In this document: positions 15,273 through 23,279 of the stretch, in pieces
Position numbering within the stretch: the first letter of the stretch is position 1
Layout: each line of letters opens with the position of its first letter
Assembly (NCBI GenBank): GCA_016792625.1
Contig: JAEUKK010000059.1
Location: 1-32,209 of the forward strand
Source of the DNA: Deltaproteobacteria bacterium
GTDB taxonomy: Bacteria > Myxococcota_A > UBA796 > UBA2385
DNA: 32,209 bases
Direction of reading: 5' to 3'
The notes under the pieces: generated by a model
Database searches by the model: none
Seen by the model: the letters and a program-made list of their open reading frames with translations, nothing else
Told to the model about the DNA's origin: nothing
Position numbers and translations under genes: made by a program

Positions 15273-16157
15273 TCATGACTCCCCCAAAAAGCTGCGCACG
15301 AGGGCCATCAGCGCGCGGCTCTGCGGCAGCACCGCCAGGCCCTCGGGCACCAGCGCCCGGCAGGCGATCGAACGACAGAAGAGCGCGGGCAGCACGGGCA
15401 CCAGCTCGCCAAACTCCTCGGTGTCGGCGGGCAGGGCCGCGTCGGGCACCCGCGCGATGCCCATGCCCTGGCTCGCGCACTGGCGCATCAGGTGCACGTC
15501 GGGCGAGACCAGGGCCGGGCTGATTGCCAGCGCCGCTCCGCCGGTCATCGGCCAGCGCTCCGGGTCCTCATCGGTGGGGCTCCACGAGAGCAGCGTGTGG
15601 CGGGCCAGGTCCTCCACCGTCTGCGGGGTGCCATGCGCGGCGAGGTAGTCCGGCGCGGCCAGCAGGTGCTCCTCCATCCGCATCAGCACGGTGGTCATCC
15701 AGGCGCCCCGGGGCACCCGCGCGCCGAAGTGGAAGATGAGGTGGACCTCCTCGCGCAAACAGTCGTAGGGGTCGCTGTAGAAGCGCAGGTGGATGCGCAT
15801 GCCCGGCAGGCGGCCCCGCGCCTCAGAGATGAGCGCCGACATGAGCAGCGGGGGCATGCCCACCGGCGCCGCGACCTGGAGCACGCCGAGGCCGGCCCCC
15901 GATGCCTCGCGGGCCGCGGCCAACGCGATGGTGGCCTCGTGCAGCAGGGCGCGGCCGTGGGCGACCAGCTCGACGCCGGCCGGGGTGAGCGAGGCGCCGA
16001 GCCGGGTGGGCTGGAGCAGCTGCGCGCCGGCCTGGACCTCGAGATCAGCGACCCGGCGCCGCAGGGTCGCCCGCGAGATGCGCAGGGCCTCGGCGGCCCC
16101 GAGCACCGAACCGGTGTCGGCCACCGCGAGCAGCGCGCGCAGGTCGTCGAGGTTCAC
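15273..16157 (-). CDS. LysR-family transcription regulator (second of a tandem pair)
   Basis: A 294-residue LysR protein starting at GTG 16157 (GGAG 6 nt upstream). The DNA-binding domain (MNLDDLRALLAVADTGSVLG, AEALRISRATLRRRVADLE) resembles that of the downstream LysR, suggesting an old duplication, but the effector domains differ: here APVGMPPLLMSALISEARGR, IHLRFYSDPYD and MRQCASQGMGIARVPDAAL. It begins 25 bp after the multicopper oxidase stop on the same strand, so it may control that cluster or itself. The ligand is unknown. Confidence 0.92.
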   Translation of the reverse strand: MNLDDLRALLAVADTGSVLGAAEALRISRATLRRRVADLEVQAGAQLLQPTRLGASLTPAGVELVAHGRALLHEATIALAAAREASGAGLGVLQVAAPVGMPPLLMSALISEARGRLPGMRIHLRFYSDPYDCLREEVHLIFHFGARVPRGAWMTTVLMRMEEHLLAAPDYLAAHGTPQTVEDLARHTLLSWSPTDEDPERWPMTGGAALAISPALVSPDVHLMRQCASQGMGIARVPDAALPADTEEFGELVPVLPALFCRSIACRALVPEGLAVLPQSRALMALVRSFLGES

Positions 16158-16182
16158 GCCCCGCTCCGCGCCGGCCGGCCCA

Positions 16183-18594
16183 TCAGGTGCCCTCGCAGGG
16201 GTGCCCCGGGGGCAGCGGCAGGCTGAAGTCGGGGCAGCACATCGGGTCGAGCCCGAGCAGGCCGCCGACGAAGGTCACCAGGTCGCGCTCATCCTCGAAG
16301 TCGGGCATCTCCTGGCAGCACTCCTGCAGGCTGTTCTCGGCGAGGTCGTTGCGGGCGACCGCGTCGGCGTCGCGGGGCAGGGGCGGCGGGCTGGTCAGGT
16401 CATCGGGCGAGAAGCCGGCCATGACGTACTTGGCGTAGTTGCAGGCCAGATCATCCGGGTAGCAGCCGGCGTTGCTCTCGACGCAGGCGCCCTCGGCGTC
16501 GACCTCTCCGTCCAGGCAGAGGCAGTCGTCGTCGCCGGGCGCGCAGGCCTCGACCAGCTCCATCATGCCCTCGTCCTCGTGGTTGAGTTTGTGGCAGTGG
16601 AAGACGTAGCGGCCTGCGTAGATCTCCGGATATTTGGCCAGCAGGTGCACCGGCTCCATGTCGTTGGCGATGATGTCGTCGAGCTGCACCCACAGCGTGT
16701 CCCGCCAGTGGGGGAAGGGCGGCTCTTTGGGCGAGGCGCTCGGGCAGACCACGTAGGGGTTGATGTGGATGTGGTAGGGGTGCCCGTCGGCGGCGAGCAC
16801 CTCCCAGTGGTCGGACTCGCCGGCGCGCAGCACCCGGTCGTTGCGGTAGCTCGCGCCGTCCTCGTTGACAAAAGCGTGCCGCGGGCCAAAGTTGCGGCAG
16901 TTGACGTTGGGCTCGGGGCAGAGGCAGGGGTCAGTGTCCCCGTGCCCGTGGTCGCCCGACTCGCCCCGGCAGCTGCCGCCGGTCGACGCGGTCTCGCGAG
17001 AGACCCCCGGGTCGACGCCGGGGTGCAGCAGCACGACCTGCTGGGGCGACTCGGCCAGGGCCGGGTCCTCGAGGTTGTCGCAGCTGACGTTCACCCCGGG
17101 CACGCCGCGCACGGTGTCGGTCCAGGCGGTGGGCGGGGCGATCGAAGCGAGCAGGGCGTCGAGCTCGGCGGCGGGCGGCAGGGCGTCGAGGCTGGGCGCG
17201 CCGGCCGCCGTCTTGGTCTGAATGACCGCCAGCACGTTGCCCACGTCGGGGAAGACCGGCAGGCCGCCGTCGGGGACGGTCAGATCGGTGGGGCGCGCGG
17301 CGATGAGGCAGAGGGTCTGCTCGGTCGGCGGCAGGGCGACGAGCACCTCCATGCGGTAGCCCGGCGAGAAGAAGAGGTTCTGGCGGGTGTAGGACTGGGT
17401 GAAGGTGATGCCGTCGGCGGCGATCTGCACGAGCGGCTGCGGCGAGAGGTTGTCGTAACTGCCGCAGGTCGCGTCCCGGCTCGGGAAGAGCGCCATGTAC
17501 ATCTCGTCGGTGCCGCCGGCGTGCACGAAGCGCCAGCGCTCGACCTGGCCGGGCGGGCTCACCATGGTGGGCGCGACCTGCCCGTTGAGCAGGGTGCGGC
17601 TGGCCTTGGTGATCGCCAAGAAATTGTTGATCGAGATGGTGTCTTCGCTGCAGGCCTCACCATCGGCCAGCGGCTCGACCAGGGGCACACCCTCGACGTT
17701 GGTGTCGGTGACGTCCCAGGGCATGTGGTTGACCACCAGCAGGCGCTCTTTGGCCTCGCTGACCACCGGCAGGGTGTCGAGGTCACCCTCGATGATGATG
17801 GTGCCCGCCGCGCCATTGGCCAGCTGGATGCCCGTGCTGCCGTGGATGTGGGGGTGGTACCAGTTGGTGCCCGCGTAGGCGACGTGGTCTTCGTCGATGT
17901 CCCAGCGGTACTTGGCCCGGCTGATGTAGGGCACCTCGATGAGCACGTTGTCGCCGTAGTAGTCGTTGGCGAGGCTGTCGCCGTCGGCCGGGTTGCGGCC
18001 GCAGCCCTCACCCTCGCAGGCCGGCCCGCCCACCGCGTACTCGGGGCGCACGTGGCCGCCGTGGAAGTGCAGGTTGGTGAGGTTGAAGTCGTAGCAGTGC
18101 TCGGCCTCAAAACCCTCCTGGCCGGAGATCAGCCGCTCGTCGGGGCGGATGAAGGCGTTCTCGAGGTCGACCCGGATCTTGCGGTCAGAGCCCGCGGGCA
18201 CGCGGATGGTCGGGCCGGGCACCACGCCGTTGTAGGCCCGCAGGCAGTAGCGGGCGCCGCCGATCTCGACCTCGCTGGGCGCGAAGCGGAGCTGGTAGAC
18301 GCCATCCTCGTCCATGGTGAGCTCGGGGGGCTCGCGAAAGGTCTCGCCCAGGTCTTCGCCGCCCGTGTCGCCCGAGTCCCCGTCGTCGCCGCCATCCGCG
18401 CCATCGGCCCCGTCCACGCCGTCCGCGCCGTCGACGCCGTCCGCGCCGTCCGCCCCCTCATCCCCGCCGTCGGCCGCGCCATCGCCGCCCCCATCGGCCG
18501 GTTTTCCGTCGGCGCAGGCGGTGAACAGGCCGAGCAGGCCGAGGAGCGGGGCGCCCAGGCGGGCGCGGCAGAGGAAGGAGGGACTGGGGCGCAT
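16183..18594 (-). CDS. Large secreted multicopper oxidase lipoprotein
   Basis: An 803-residue laccase/CotA-like multicopper oxidase. The signal ends at lipobox Cys27 (LGLFTAC). Residues about 33-80 are an Asp/Gly/Ala repeat linker as in myxobacterial surface lipoproteins. All four copper motifs are present: LHFHGGH (176-178), YHPHIHG (247-251), HPYHIH (605-610) and HCHKLNHEDEGM (666-677), the last with Met677 as axial ligand of the type 1 copper. Such enzymes oxidise phenols, bilirubin, metals or similar donors with O2; the substrate cannot be told. Unusual points are a Cys/His/Gly-rich insert (about residues 535-570) and a 120-residue Cys-rich tail after the last copper motif, including two Cys-Cys pairs. 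The ATG at 18594 follows GGAGC. It starts 42 bp after the sulfotransferase stop and may end the same operon. Confidence 0.92.
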   Translation of the reverse strand: MRPSPSFLCRARLGAPLLGLLGLFTACADGKPADGGGDGAADGGDEGADGADGVDGADGVDGADGADGGDDGDSGDTGGEDLGETFREPPELTMDEDGVYQLRFAPSEVEIGGARYCLRAYNGVVPGPTIRVPAGSDRKIRVDLENAFIRPDERLISGQEGFEAEHCYDFNLTNLHFHGGHVRPEYAVGGPACEGEGCGRNPADGDSLANDYYGDNVLIEVPYISRAKYRWDIDEDHVAYAGTNWYHPHIHGSTGIQLANGAAGTIIIEGDLDTLPVVSEAKERLLVVNHMPWDVTDTNVEGVPLVEPLADGEACSEDTISINNFLAITKASRTLLNGQVAPTMVSPPGQVERWRFVHAGGTDEMYMALFPSRDATCGSYDNLSPQPLVQIAADGITFTQSYTRQNLFFSPGYRMEVLVALPPTEQTLCLIAARPTDLTVPDGGLPVFPDVGNVLAVIQTKTAAGAPSLDALPPAAELDALLASIAPPTAWTDTVRGVPGVNVSCDNLEDPALAESPQQVVLLHPGVDPGVSRETASTGGSCRGESGDHGHGDTDPCLCPEPNVNCRNFGPRHAFVNEDGASYRNDRVLRAGESDHWEVLAADGHPYHIHINPYVVCPSASPKEPPFPHWRDTLWVQLDDIIANDMEPVHLLAKYPEIYAGRYVFHCHKLNHEDEGMMELVEACAPGDDDCLCLDGEVDAEGACVESNAGCYPDDLACNYAKYVMAGFSPDDLTSPPPLPRDADAVARNDLAENSLQECCQEMPDFEDERDLVTFVGGLLGLDPMCCPDFSLPLPPGHPCEGT

Positions 18595-18636
18595 CGGTGC
18601 TCCGAGGTCGGCTTTGGGAGGGGGAACCATACGGAC

Positions 18637-20007
18637 TTACGCGGAGGGGGCTCCGGCGGGAGGGCCCGAAGTGGCCAGCGGCTGCGCAACAACTGGCCGC
18701 GCGCTGCCCTCGGCCTCGAGCGCGCGCATCCACCGGGTGAAGTCCGCCGAGGCGGCCTCGACGGCAGCGGCGTCCACGCCGAGCTCTTCGAGGCTGTGGT
18801 TGATCGCGTAGCGCTCCCGCTCGCGGGGGGCGTGCTCCCGCGGCAGGTGCGGCGCCAGCTCTTTGTCGCCGAAAATGGCGCCAAACACGAGCAGCAGCGC
18901 GCCCGGCAGGTCATCGACGAAGCGGCGGAAGGGCAGGGCCACGCGCACCGGGCCGCCCGCCGCGGTGAACCAGCGCCGCTCGAGCTCGTTGTAGGGCACT
19001 TGGGCGCCGAGCCCAAAATGACGCACCCAGGCCCAAGGTCGCGGGGGCAGGGCCGGGTCACCCGGCTGCAGGCGCATGAAATTGAGGCAGCTCTGCAGGC
19101 GCGGCAGGGGCGCGCGCAGCACGGTGACGAAGCGGGCGTCGGGGAAGCGGGCGGCCAGCGCCGGCGCCGAGGCCAAGAAGTGGCCCTTGACCATCAAGTG
19201 GCGGGGGCCCGCGGCGGGGCCGAGGTCGAGCAGCAGCTTTTGGCCCAGCCGCTGCAGGTAGTTGACGAGGTCCTCCTCCCAGAGCGGGGCCGAGGCGGGG
19301 GTCGAGGCGTGGGCGCCGAACTCCTCGGTCATGGTCTGCTCGCCGAGGTAGGGCACCAGCCCACCGCCGCGCTGCCCATAGAACCACACCTCAAAAGTGT
19401 CGGTGTGGCGCAGATCGAGCTCGTGGCGGGCGATGTACTCGGCGGGCAAGAGGCCGAGGAAGGCCGCCTCGGCCCGGGGCAGCAGGTGCCGCGCGACCAG
19501 CGGCCGGCGCGCGATGCGCCAAGCCCAGCGGTAGGGCACCAACATGCGGGCGAGGCTGGGGGCGACGACCCGCGGGTCCTCCTCGAGGATGTGGGCCAGC
19601 TGGGTGCTGCCGCTGCGGGCCGCGCTCAGCTCGAAGATGGGCGCCACGATGTGGACCTCGTCGAGCGCCGCGCCCTCGAGCAGCTCGTCGAGGAGCCAGG
19701 CGAGGCCGAGCAGCGGCACGCTCACCATCGAGGCGAGCAGGCCGAGCACGACCAGCAGCTGCGCCCGCAGCGGCAGGGCGGGGTGGCGCCGCAGCGCGGC
19801 CCGCAGCCAGCGCAGGTGCACCCGCAGCGGCGCGACGTGCGGCGGGCGGCCATAGACGGCGCGCAGCCCGAGGTAGAGCGGCCAGAGCGGCGCGCAGATC
19901 ACCGTCAGGCACGTCACCATCAGCACGCGGGCGCAGACCGCCCGCAGGGTCGTGGCCAGGCCCGGCGGCGGCGGCTCCGGGGGGAGGGCGCGGGTGGGGA
20001 GGATCAC
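18637..20007 (-). CDS. Membrane-anchored sulfotransferase-family protein
   Basis: A 456-residue protein. Two N-terminal membrane segments (about 20-48 and 82-107) precede a PAPS-dependent sulfotransferase domain. The 5'-phosphosulfate loop is ELSAARSGSTQL (about 126-138), and the 3'-phosphate region is RFVTVLRAPLPRLQSCLNF (about 292-310); a later VRVALPFRRFVDD segment is also typical. It should transfer sulfate to a hydroxyl on a lipid, glycan or small molecule at the inner membrane; the acceptor is unknown. The start is GTG 20007 overlapping the upstream stop (GTGA), with GGGGAGG 4 nt upstream. The upstream extension of the frame to 20079 is a shadow. Confidence 0.85.
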   Translation of the reverse strand: MILPTRALPPEPPPPGLATTLRAVCARVLMVTCLTVICAPLWPLYLGLRAVYGRPPHVAPLRVHLRWLRAALRRHPALPLRAQLLVVLGLLASMVSVPLLGLAWLLDELLEGAALDEVHIVAPIFELSAARSGSTQLAHILEEDPRVVAPSLARMLVPYRWAWRIARRPLVARHLLPRAEAAFLGLLPAEYIARHELDLRHTDTFEVWFYGQRGGGLVPYLGEQTMTEEFGAHASTPASAPLWEEDLVNYLQRLGQKLLLDLGPAAGPRHLMVKGHFLASAPALAARFPDARFVTVLRAPLPRLQSCLNFMRLQPGDPALPPRPWAWVRHFGLGAQVPYNELERRWFTAAGGPVRVALPFRRFVDDLPGALLLVFGAIFGDKELAPHLPREHAPRERERYAINHSLEELGVDAAAVEAASADFTRWMRALEAEGSARPVVAQPLATSGPPAGAPSA

Positions 20008-20402
20008 CGGCCCTCCCCGGGGGCCAGCGCGCTGGCGAGGTCCACCGCGCAGTCGCCGCCCCGCCACGAGCGCTTGCACTCGTAGTAGACAGCCACCCGC
20101 TCGTCGCAGCCGGCGGCCAGAGCCTCGAGGCAGCCCGCGGCCTCATCGGGGTGGTAGGCGCAGCCCTCGTCGGCCTGCGCTTCGGCGATCGCGTCGGTGA
20201 CCTCGGCCTCGCAGGCGGCGGGCGGGCTCGGGTCGAGCGCGCAGTCGGCCACCCAGGCGCACATCTCGGTGGGGAGCTGCTCGGCGAAGGTGTCCTCCTC
20301 GGGGTAGCCGCAGGCCGAGAGGCAGGCCGCGCCGAGCAGGGCGGCGAGGCCCCGCCGGGGGGGCAGACGCGACACCCGGGTCCGGGGGAGGGTGGGCTTC
20401 AC
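20004..20402 (-). CDS. Small Cys-rich lipoprotein
   Basis: A 132-residue exported lipoprotein: basic start, hydrophobic core (GLAALLGAACLSAC) with lipobox Cys, then a mature domain with eight further cysteines (MCAWVADCALD, AACEAEV, EGCAYHPDEAAGCLEALAAGC, YYECKRSWRGGDC) that likely form four disulfides. This pattern is frequent in myxobacterial small lipoproteins of unknown function. The start is GTG 20402, overlapping the upstream stop (GTGA) with GGAGG 5 nt upstream. It is coupled to genes on both sides. Confidence 0.75.
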   Translation of the reverse strand: MKPTLPRTRVSRLPPRRGLAALLGAACLSACGYPEEDTFAEQLPTEMCAWVADCALDPSPPAACEAEVTDAIAEAQADEGCAYHPDEAAGCLEALAAGCDERVAVYYECKRSWRGGDCAVDLASALAPGEGR

Positions 20403-21139
20403 TTGAGCCTCCAGCCGACAGAGACGCCGATCATGGGGAGGTGCACCCACTCGTCAAAGACGTAGTCGAGGTAGCTGGCGACCCCGGTGGTGACATCGTC
20501 AGAGATGGTCTGCCCCACAGCGTTGCGCGCCTCGCGGGTGGTGCGGGCCATGCTGCGGGTGGCCACCGTGCCCGCAAAACCGAGGTTCGCCCCCACGTGC
20601 AGGCGCGGGGCCGGCGACCACTCCCAGCCGGCGCCGGCGGTGAGCTGGTGCGCGCTCACACCCACCTCGATGTCGCCGGTCACGTCCTGGGCCGAAGACA
20701 GCAGCCGGCCGTCCATCGCCTCGCCAAAAGCGGAGAGCTCCGTGGTGTCGCCGCCCAGGGCGAGCAGCTGGTAGCCGCCGAGCACCACGAGGCCCCGCTC
20801 GGGCAGGGGCCGCCAGCCGCCCTCGACCCGGGTGACCAAGGACCGGCGCAGCGCCGAGTCGATGATCGTCGCGACGTTCTCGCTGTAGACCTCGTACTTG
20901 GTCATCGCCGCGTTGGTGAGATCGACGTAGGGGCCGGGCATCACGCCAAGGCTGAGCTGGCCGCGCAGGCGGTGGGGGCCCTCGACGGCGGCGCTCAGGC
21001 CGACCAGCACGGGCACATCGGTGCGGGCGGAGAGCGCGACCCCACCTTCGCCCAGGGGCTTGGCGAGGGCAGCGGGCGCGTGGGCACAGAGCGCCGCGGC
21101 CAGGGGGAGCGCTGCAAAACGCAGGAGCGGGTGGGACAC
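20399..21139 (-). CDS. Outer-membrane beta-barrel-type protein
   Basis: A 246-residue protein with a signal peptide (FAALPLAAALCAHAPAALA) and a mature part of alternating amphipathic strands (LRGQLSLGVMPGPYVDL, LVVLGGYQLLAL, HQLTAGAGWEWSPAP, LHVGANLGFAG) ending in an aromatic/hydrophobic last strand (MIGVSVGWRLK), as in outer-membrane barrels. The protein is reminiscent of myxobacterial outer-membrane proteins of unknown role. The start is GTG 21139 with GGAGG 4 nt upstream. It appears to be the first gene of the operon 21139-16183 or longer. No clear promoter was found in 21140-21272. Confidence 0.75.
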   Translation of the reverse strand: MSHPLLRFAALPLAAALCAHAPAALAKPLGEGGVALSARTDVPVLVGLSAAVEGPHRLRGQLSLGVMPGPYVDLTNAAMTKYEVYSENVATIIDSALRRSLVTRVEGGWRPLPERGLVVLGGYQLLALGGDTTELSAFGEAMDGRLLSSAQDVTGDIEVGVSAHQLTAGAGWEWSPAPRLHVGANLGFAGTVATRSMARTTREARNAVGQTISDDVTTGVASYLDYVFDEWVHLPMIGVSVGWRLK

Positions 21140-21247
21140 GGGGCCTCCGACCCGTACAGGCTACTGCCCGCAGGGGCCGCGGGTGCTGCCCGTGCCCGGC
21201 CGGGTGGTGGTCCAAAAGTGGCCAGCCCGACCGGGGCGCGGCCACCG

Positions 21248-21259
21248 CCCCGCGCGGGG
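21248..21259. terminator. Palindrome after the GT41 gene, terminator-like
   Basis: CCCCGCGCGGGG, perfect 12-bp palindrome 13-25 bp beyond the GT41 stop on the minus strand; flanking GGGGCG/CGCCCC arms can form an alternative stem. No T-run follows, so intrinsic termination is not certain. Confidence 0.3.
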
Positions 21260-21272
21260 GGCCAGGCCCTGC

Positions 21273-23279
21273 TCAGCCCCGCCCGGTCGCCTCACGCAGG
21301 ACATCGTGCAGCGCGTCGACCCCGCGCAGGTCACCGAGCACGGCGGGCGCCGCCGCGCGCACCTGGGCCTGGGCGGCGGCGCGCAGCGCAGGGTCGTCGG
21401 CGCAGCGGATCACCTGCTCGATCCAAGGCCGCAGCGGATCGCCGGGCGGGCCGGCGGGCGTGGCCAGCGCGGGCAGCCCCAGCGCCTCTTGGATGGCGGC
21501 GCTGTGGCGCTGGCGCATGCGCCCGCCCCAGCGGCTGACCACCGGCTGGCCGCGGGCGGCGCACTCGAGCGTGGTGTGGCCGCCGCTCCAGCCCGGCCCG
21601 TCGAGCACGACGTCAGCGAGGGCGATCAGCGCATGAAAGCGCGGCAGCGGCTGCTGGGGCACGATGACCAGCTGCCGCGGATCGGCGCCGGCCGCGGCCA
21701 GGGCGGCGCCCAGGCGGGCGGCGAAGCGGGCGGTCTGGCGCGGGCTCGGGTGGGCGACGAACACGAGAGACGCCGCGGGCAGGCGCGCGGCCAGCTCAGC
21801 GAAGGCGGCGTCAAAGGCCGGGAGCAGCTTGAACAAGGACTGCAAGCACAACAACAGCAGGCCGCCGGCGGGCAGGCCAAAACTGGCCCGGGGCAGCGGC
21901 GGCGGGGCCGGCGACGGCTTCACCGAGACCGAGAGGCCGGGCAGCGCGACCAGCTGCTCGGCGTAGTGCGCGGCGCCGTCGGGCGGCTCCATCGCCGCGC
22001 TGCTCAAGAACCAGTCCACCGTGGGCAGCCCGCTGCTGATCGGGTGCCCCCAGGCCATCGCCTGCAGCGGGGCGCAGCGGGCGGCGGCGGTCCACAGGGT
22101 GTCGTGGTCCATGCCGAGCTCGGGGAAGATCAACGCGTCGAGCTGCATGGCCCGCAGCGCGTCAATCTGGGCGGTCGCCCCGGCGGGCAGGTGTACGAGG
22201 CGGCGCACCGCGCTGGCCAGGGCCGCGGTCTCGGCGTCCTGGCGCGGGCCCGTGTGCAGCACCTGCACCTCGACCCCGCGCTGGGCGAGGCCCGCGGCCC
22301 AGCCCGCGAACAAGCGCCCGACCGTGTGGGCGCGGAAGAAGGCGCTGGCGAAGCCCACCTTGAGGCCGCGGGCCGCGCGCGGCGGCGGGGCCACCCAGGG
22401 CCGGGTGACCGCCGCGGCAGGCGTGATGAGCGCGGCCAGGGCCCGCTGGGCGGGCAGGAGCTCATCGACGAGGTAGTGCAGGGGGAAGGCGGGCTCGATG
22501 CACGAGAACAGCGCACCAGAGGGCGCTGACGATGAGAGCGCCCGCAGATCTTCGAGCCGCGACCACCAGCCCCGCGCCGCGGCCTCGACCGCGTCTGGGC
22601 CGTCCAGCACGGGCTCGATGAGGTTGAGCCGAAGCCACGCCCAACGCCAGCTGCCCGGCAGGCCCGCCGCGGGCGGCGGCAGATCGTCGAGGGCCGCGGC
22701 GGCGGCCACGGGATCACCCGCGCGGTCCAGCGTGTGGGCCAGCTCAAAGCGCAGCTCGGGCCGGTCGGGGGCGACGGCGAGGGCCGCGGCCCGCAGGCGC
22801 ACCGCCGCCTCGTGCTCCTGCTGGCTCGCGTGCAGGGCGGCGAGGTTGCGCAGCGCGGGCAGGCAGCGCGGATCGACGGCGAGGGCGGCCTGCCAGAGGG
22901 CGGCGGCAGTGGCCCGGTCGCCCAAACGCCAAGCCAGCCGGGCCCGCAGCAGGCGGTGGGCCTGCGTGGGCCGCAAGCGCAGGGCCGCCTCGGCGAAGGG
23001 CAGGGCCGCGGCGGGCTCTCCGCCCAGATCGAGCAGCTGGGCCAACGCGCCCTGGGGGCGGCCATCCTCGGGCCAGAGCGTGACCAGCCGCCGCAGCAGC
23101 GCAGGGGCGCGGGCGGCCTCGGCGGCGGCGACCAGGGCGCCGACCAGCTCTTCGTCGGACGGCGCGGGGGCCGGCGCGGCCGCCAGCGCGAGCTCGAGCT
23201 CGGCGGCGCGGCCGGCGCGCCGGGCGGCCTCGGCCAAGCGCAGCAGCAAGGCCCGCGGCGGCGGTGGGCGCCCGCTCAT
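21273..23279 (-). CDS. TPR-containing GT41 (SPINDLY/O-GlcNAc transferase-like) glycosyltransferase
   Basis: A 668-residue soluble protein. Residues about 75-200 contain tetratricopeptide-like repeats (for example AALPFAEAALRLRPTQAHRL, LWQAALAVDPRCLPALRNLA, RAAALAVAPDRPELRFEL). The catalytic part begins with LKVGFASAFFRAHTVGRLF (306-324, with the His of GT41), then APLQAMAWGHPISSGLPTVD (404-422), GWSGGHTTLECAARGQPVV and WGGRMRQRHSAA. Bacterial GT41 enzymes transfer a sugar from a nucleotide donor to Ser/Thr of proteins; targets are unknown here. It overlaps the sulfatase-like gene by 4 bp (ATGA, 23276-23279) and so acts after it in the same transcript. Confidence 0.85.
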   Translation of the reverse strand: MSGRPPPPRALLLRLAEAARRAGRAAELELALAAAPAPAPSDEELVGALVAAAEAARAPALLRRLVTLWPEDGRPQGALAQLLDLGGEPAAALPFAEAALRLRPTQAHRLLRARLAWRLGDRATAAALWQAALAVDPRCLPALRNLAALHASQQEHEAAVRLRAAALAVAPDRPELRFELAHTLDRAGDPVAAAAALDDLPPPAAGLPGSWRWAWLRLNLIEPVLDGPDAVEAAARGWWSRLEDLRALSSSAPSGALFSCIEPAFPLHYLVDELLPAQRALAALITPAAAVTRPWVAPPPRAARGLKVGFASAFFRAHTVGRLFAGWAAGLAQRGVEVQVLHTGPRQDAETAALASAVRRLVHLPAGATAQIDALRAMQLDALIFPELGMDHDTLWTAAARCAPLQAMAWGHPISSGLPTVDWFLSSAAMEPPDGAAHYAEQLVALPGLSVSVKPSPAPPPLPRASFGLPAGGLLLLCLQSLFKLLPAFDAAFAELAARLPAASLVFVAHPSPRQTARFAARLGAALAAAGADPRQLVIVPQQPLPRFHALIALADVVLDGPGWSGGHTTLECAARGQPVVSRWGGRMRQRHSAAIQEALGLPALATPAGPPGDPLRPWIEQVIRCADDPALRAAAQAQVRAAAPAVLGDLRGVDALHDVLREATGRG

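Noticed and set aside
15793..20085. A 1430-residue open frame on the plus strand.
   Set aside because: It lies opposite the multicopper oxidase, sulfotransferase and part of a LysR gene, all with clear domains; its translation is low complexity with no motif. It is a shadow caused by high GC in third positions. The same holds for the plus-strand frames at 8356-10098 and 11152-12834 and the minus-strand frame at 9693-11066.
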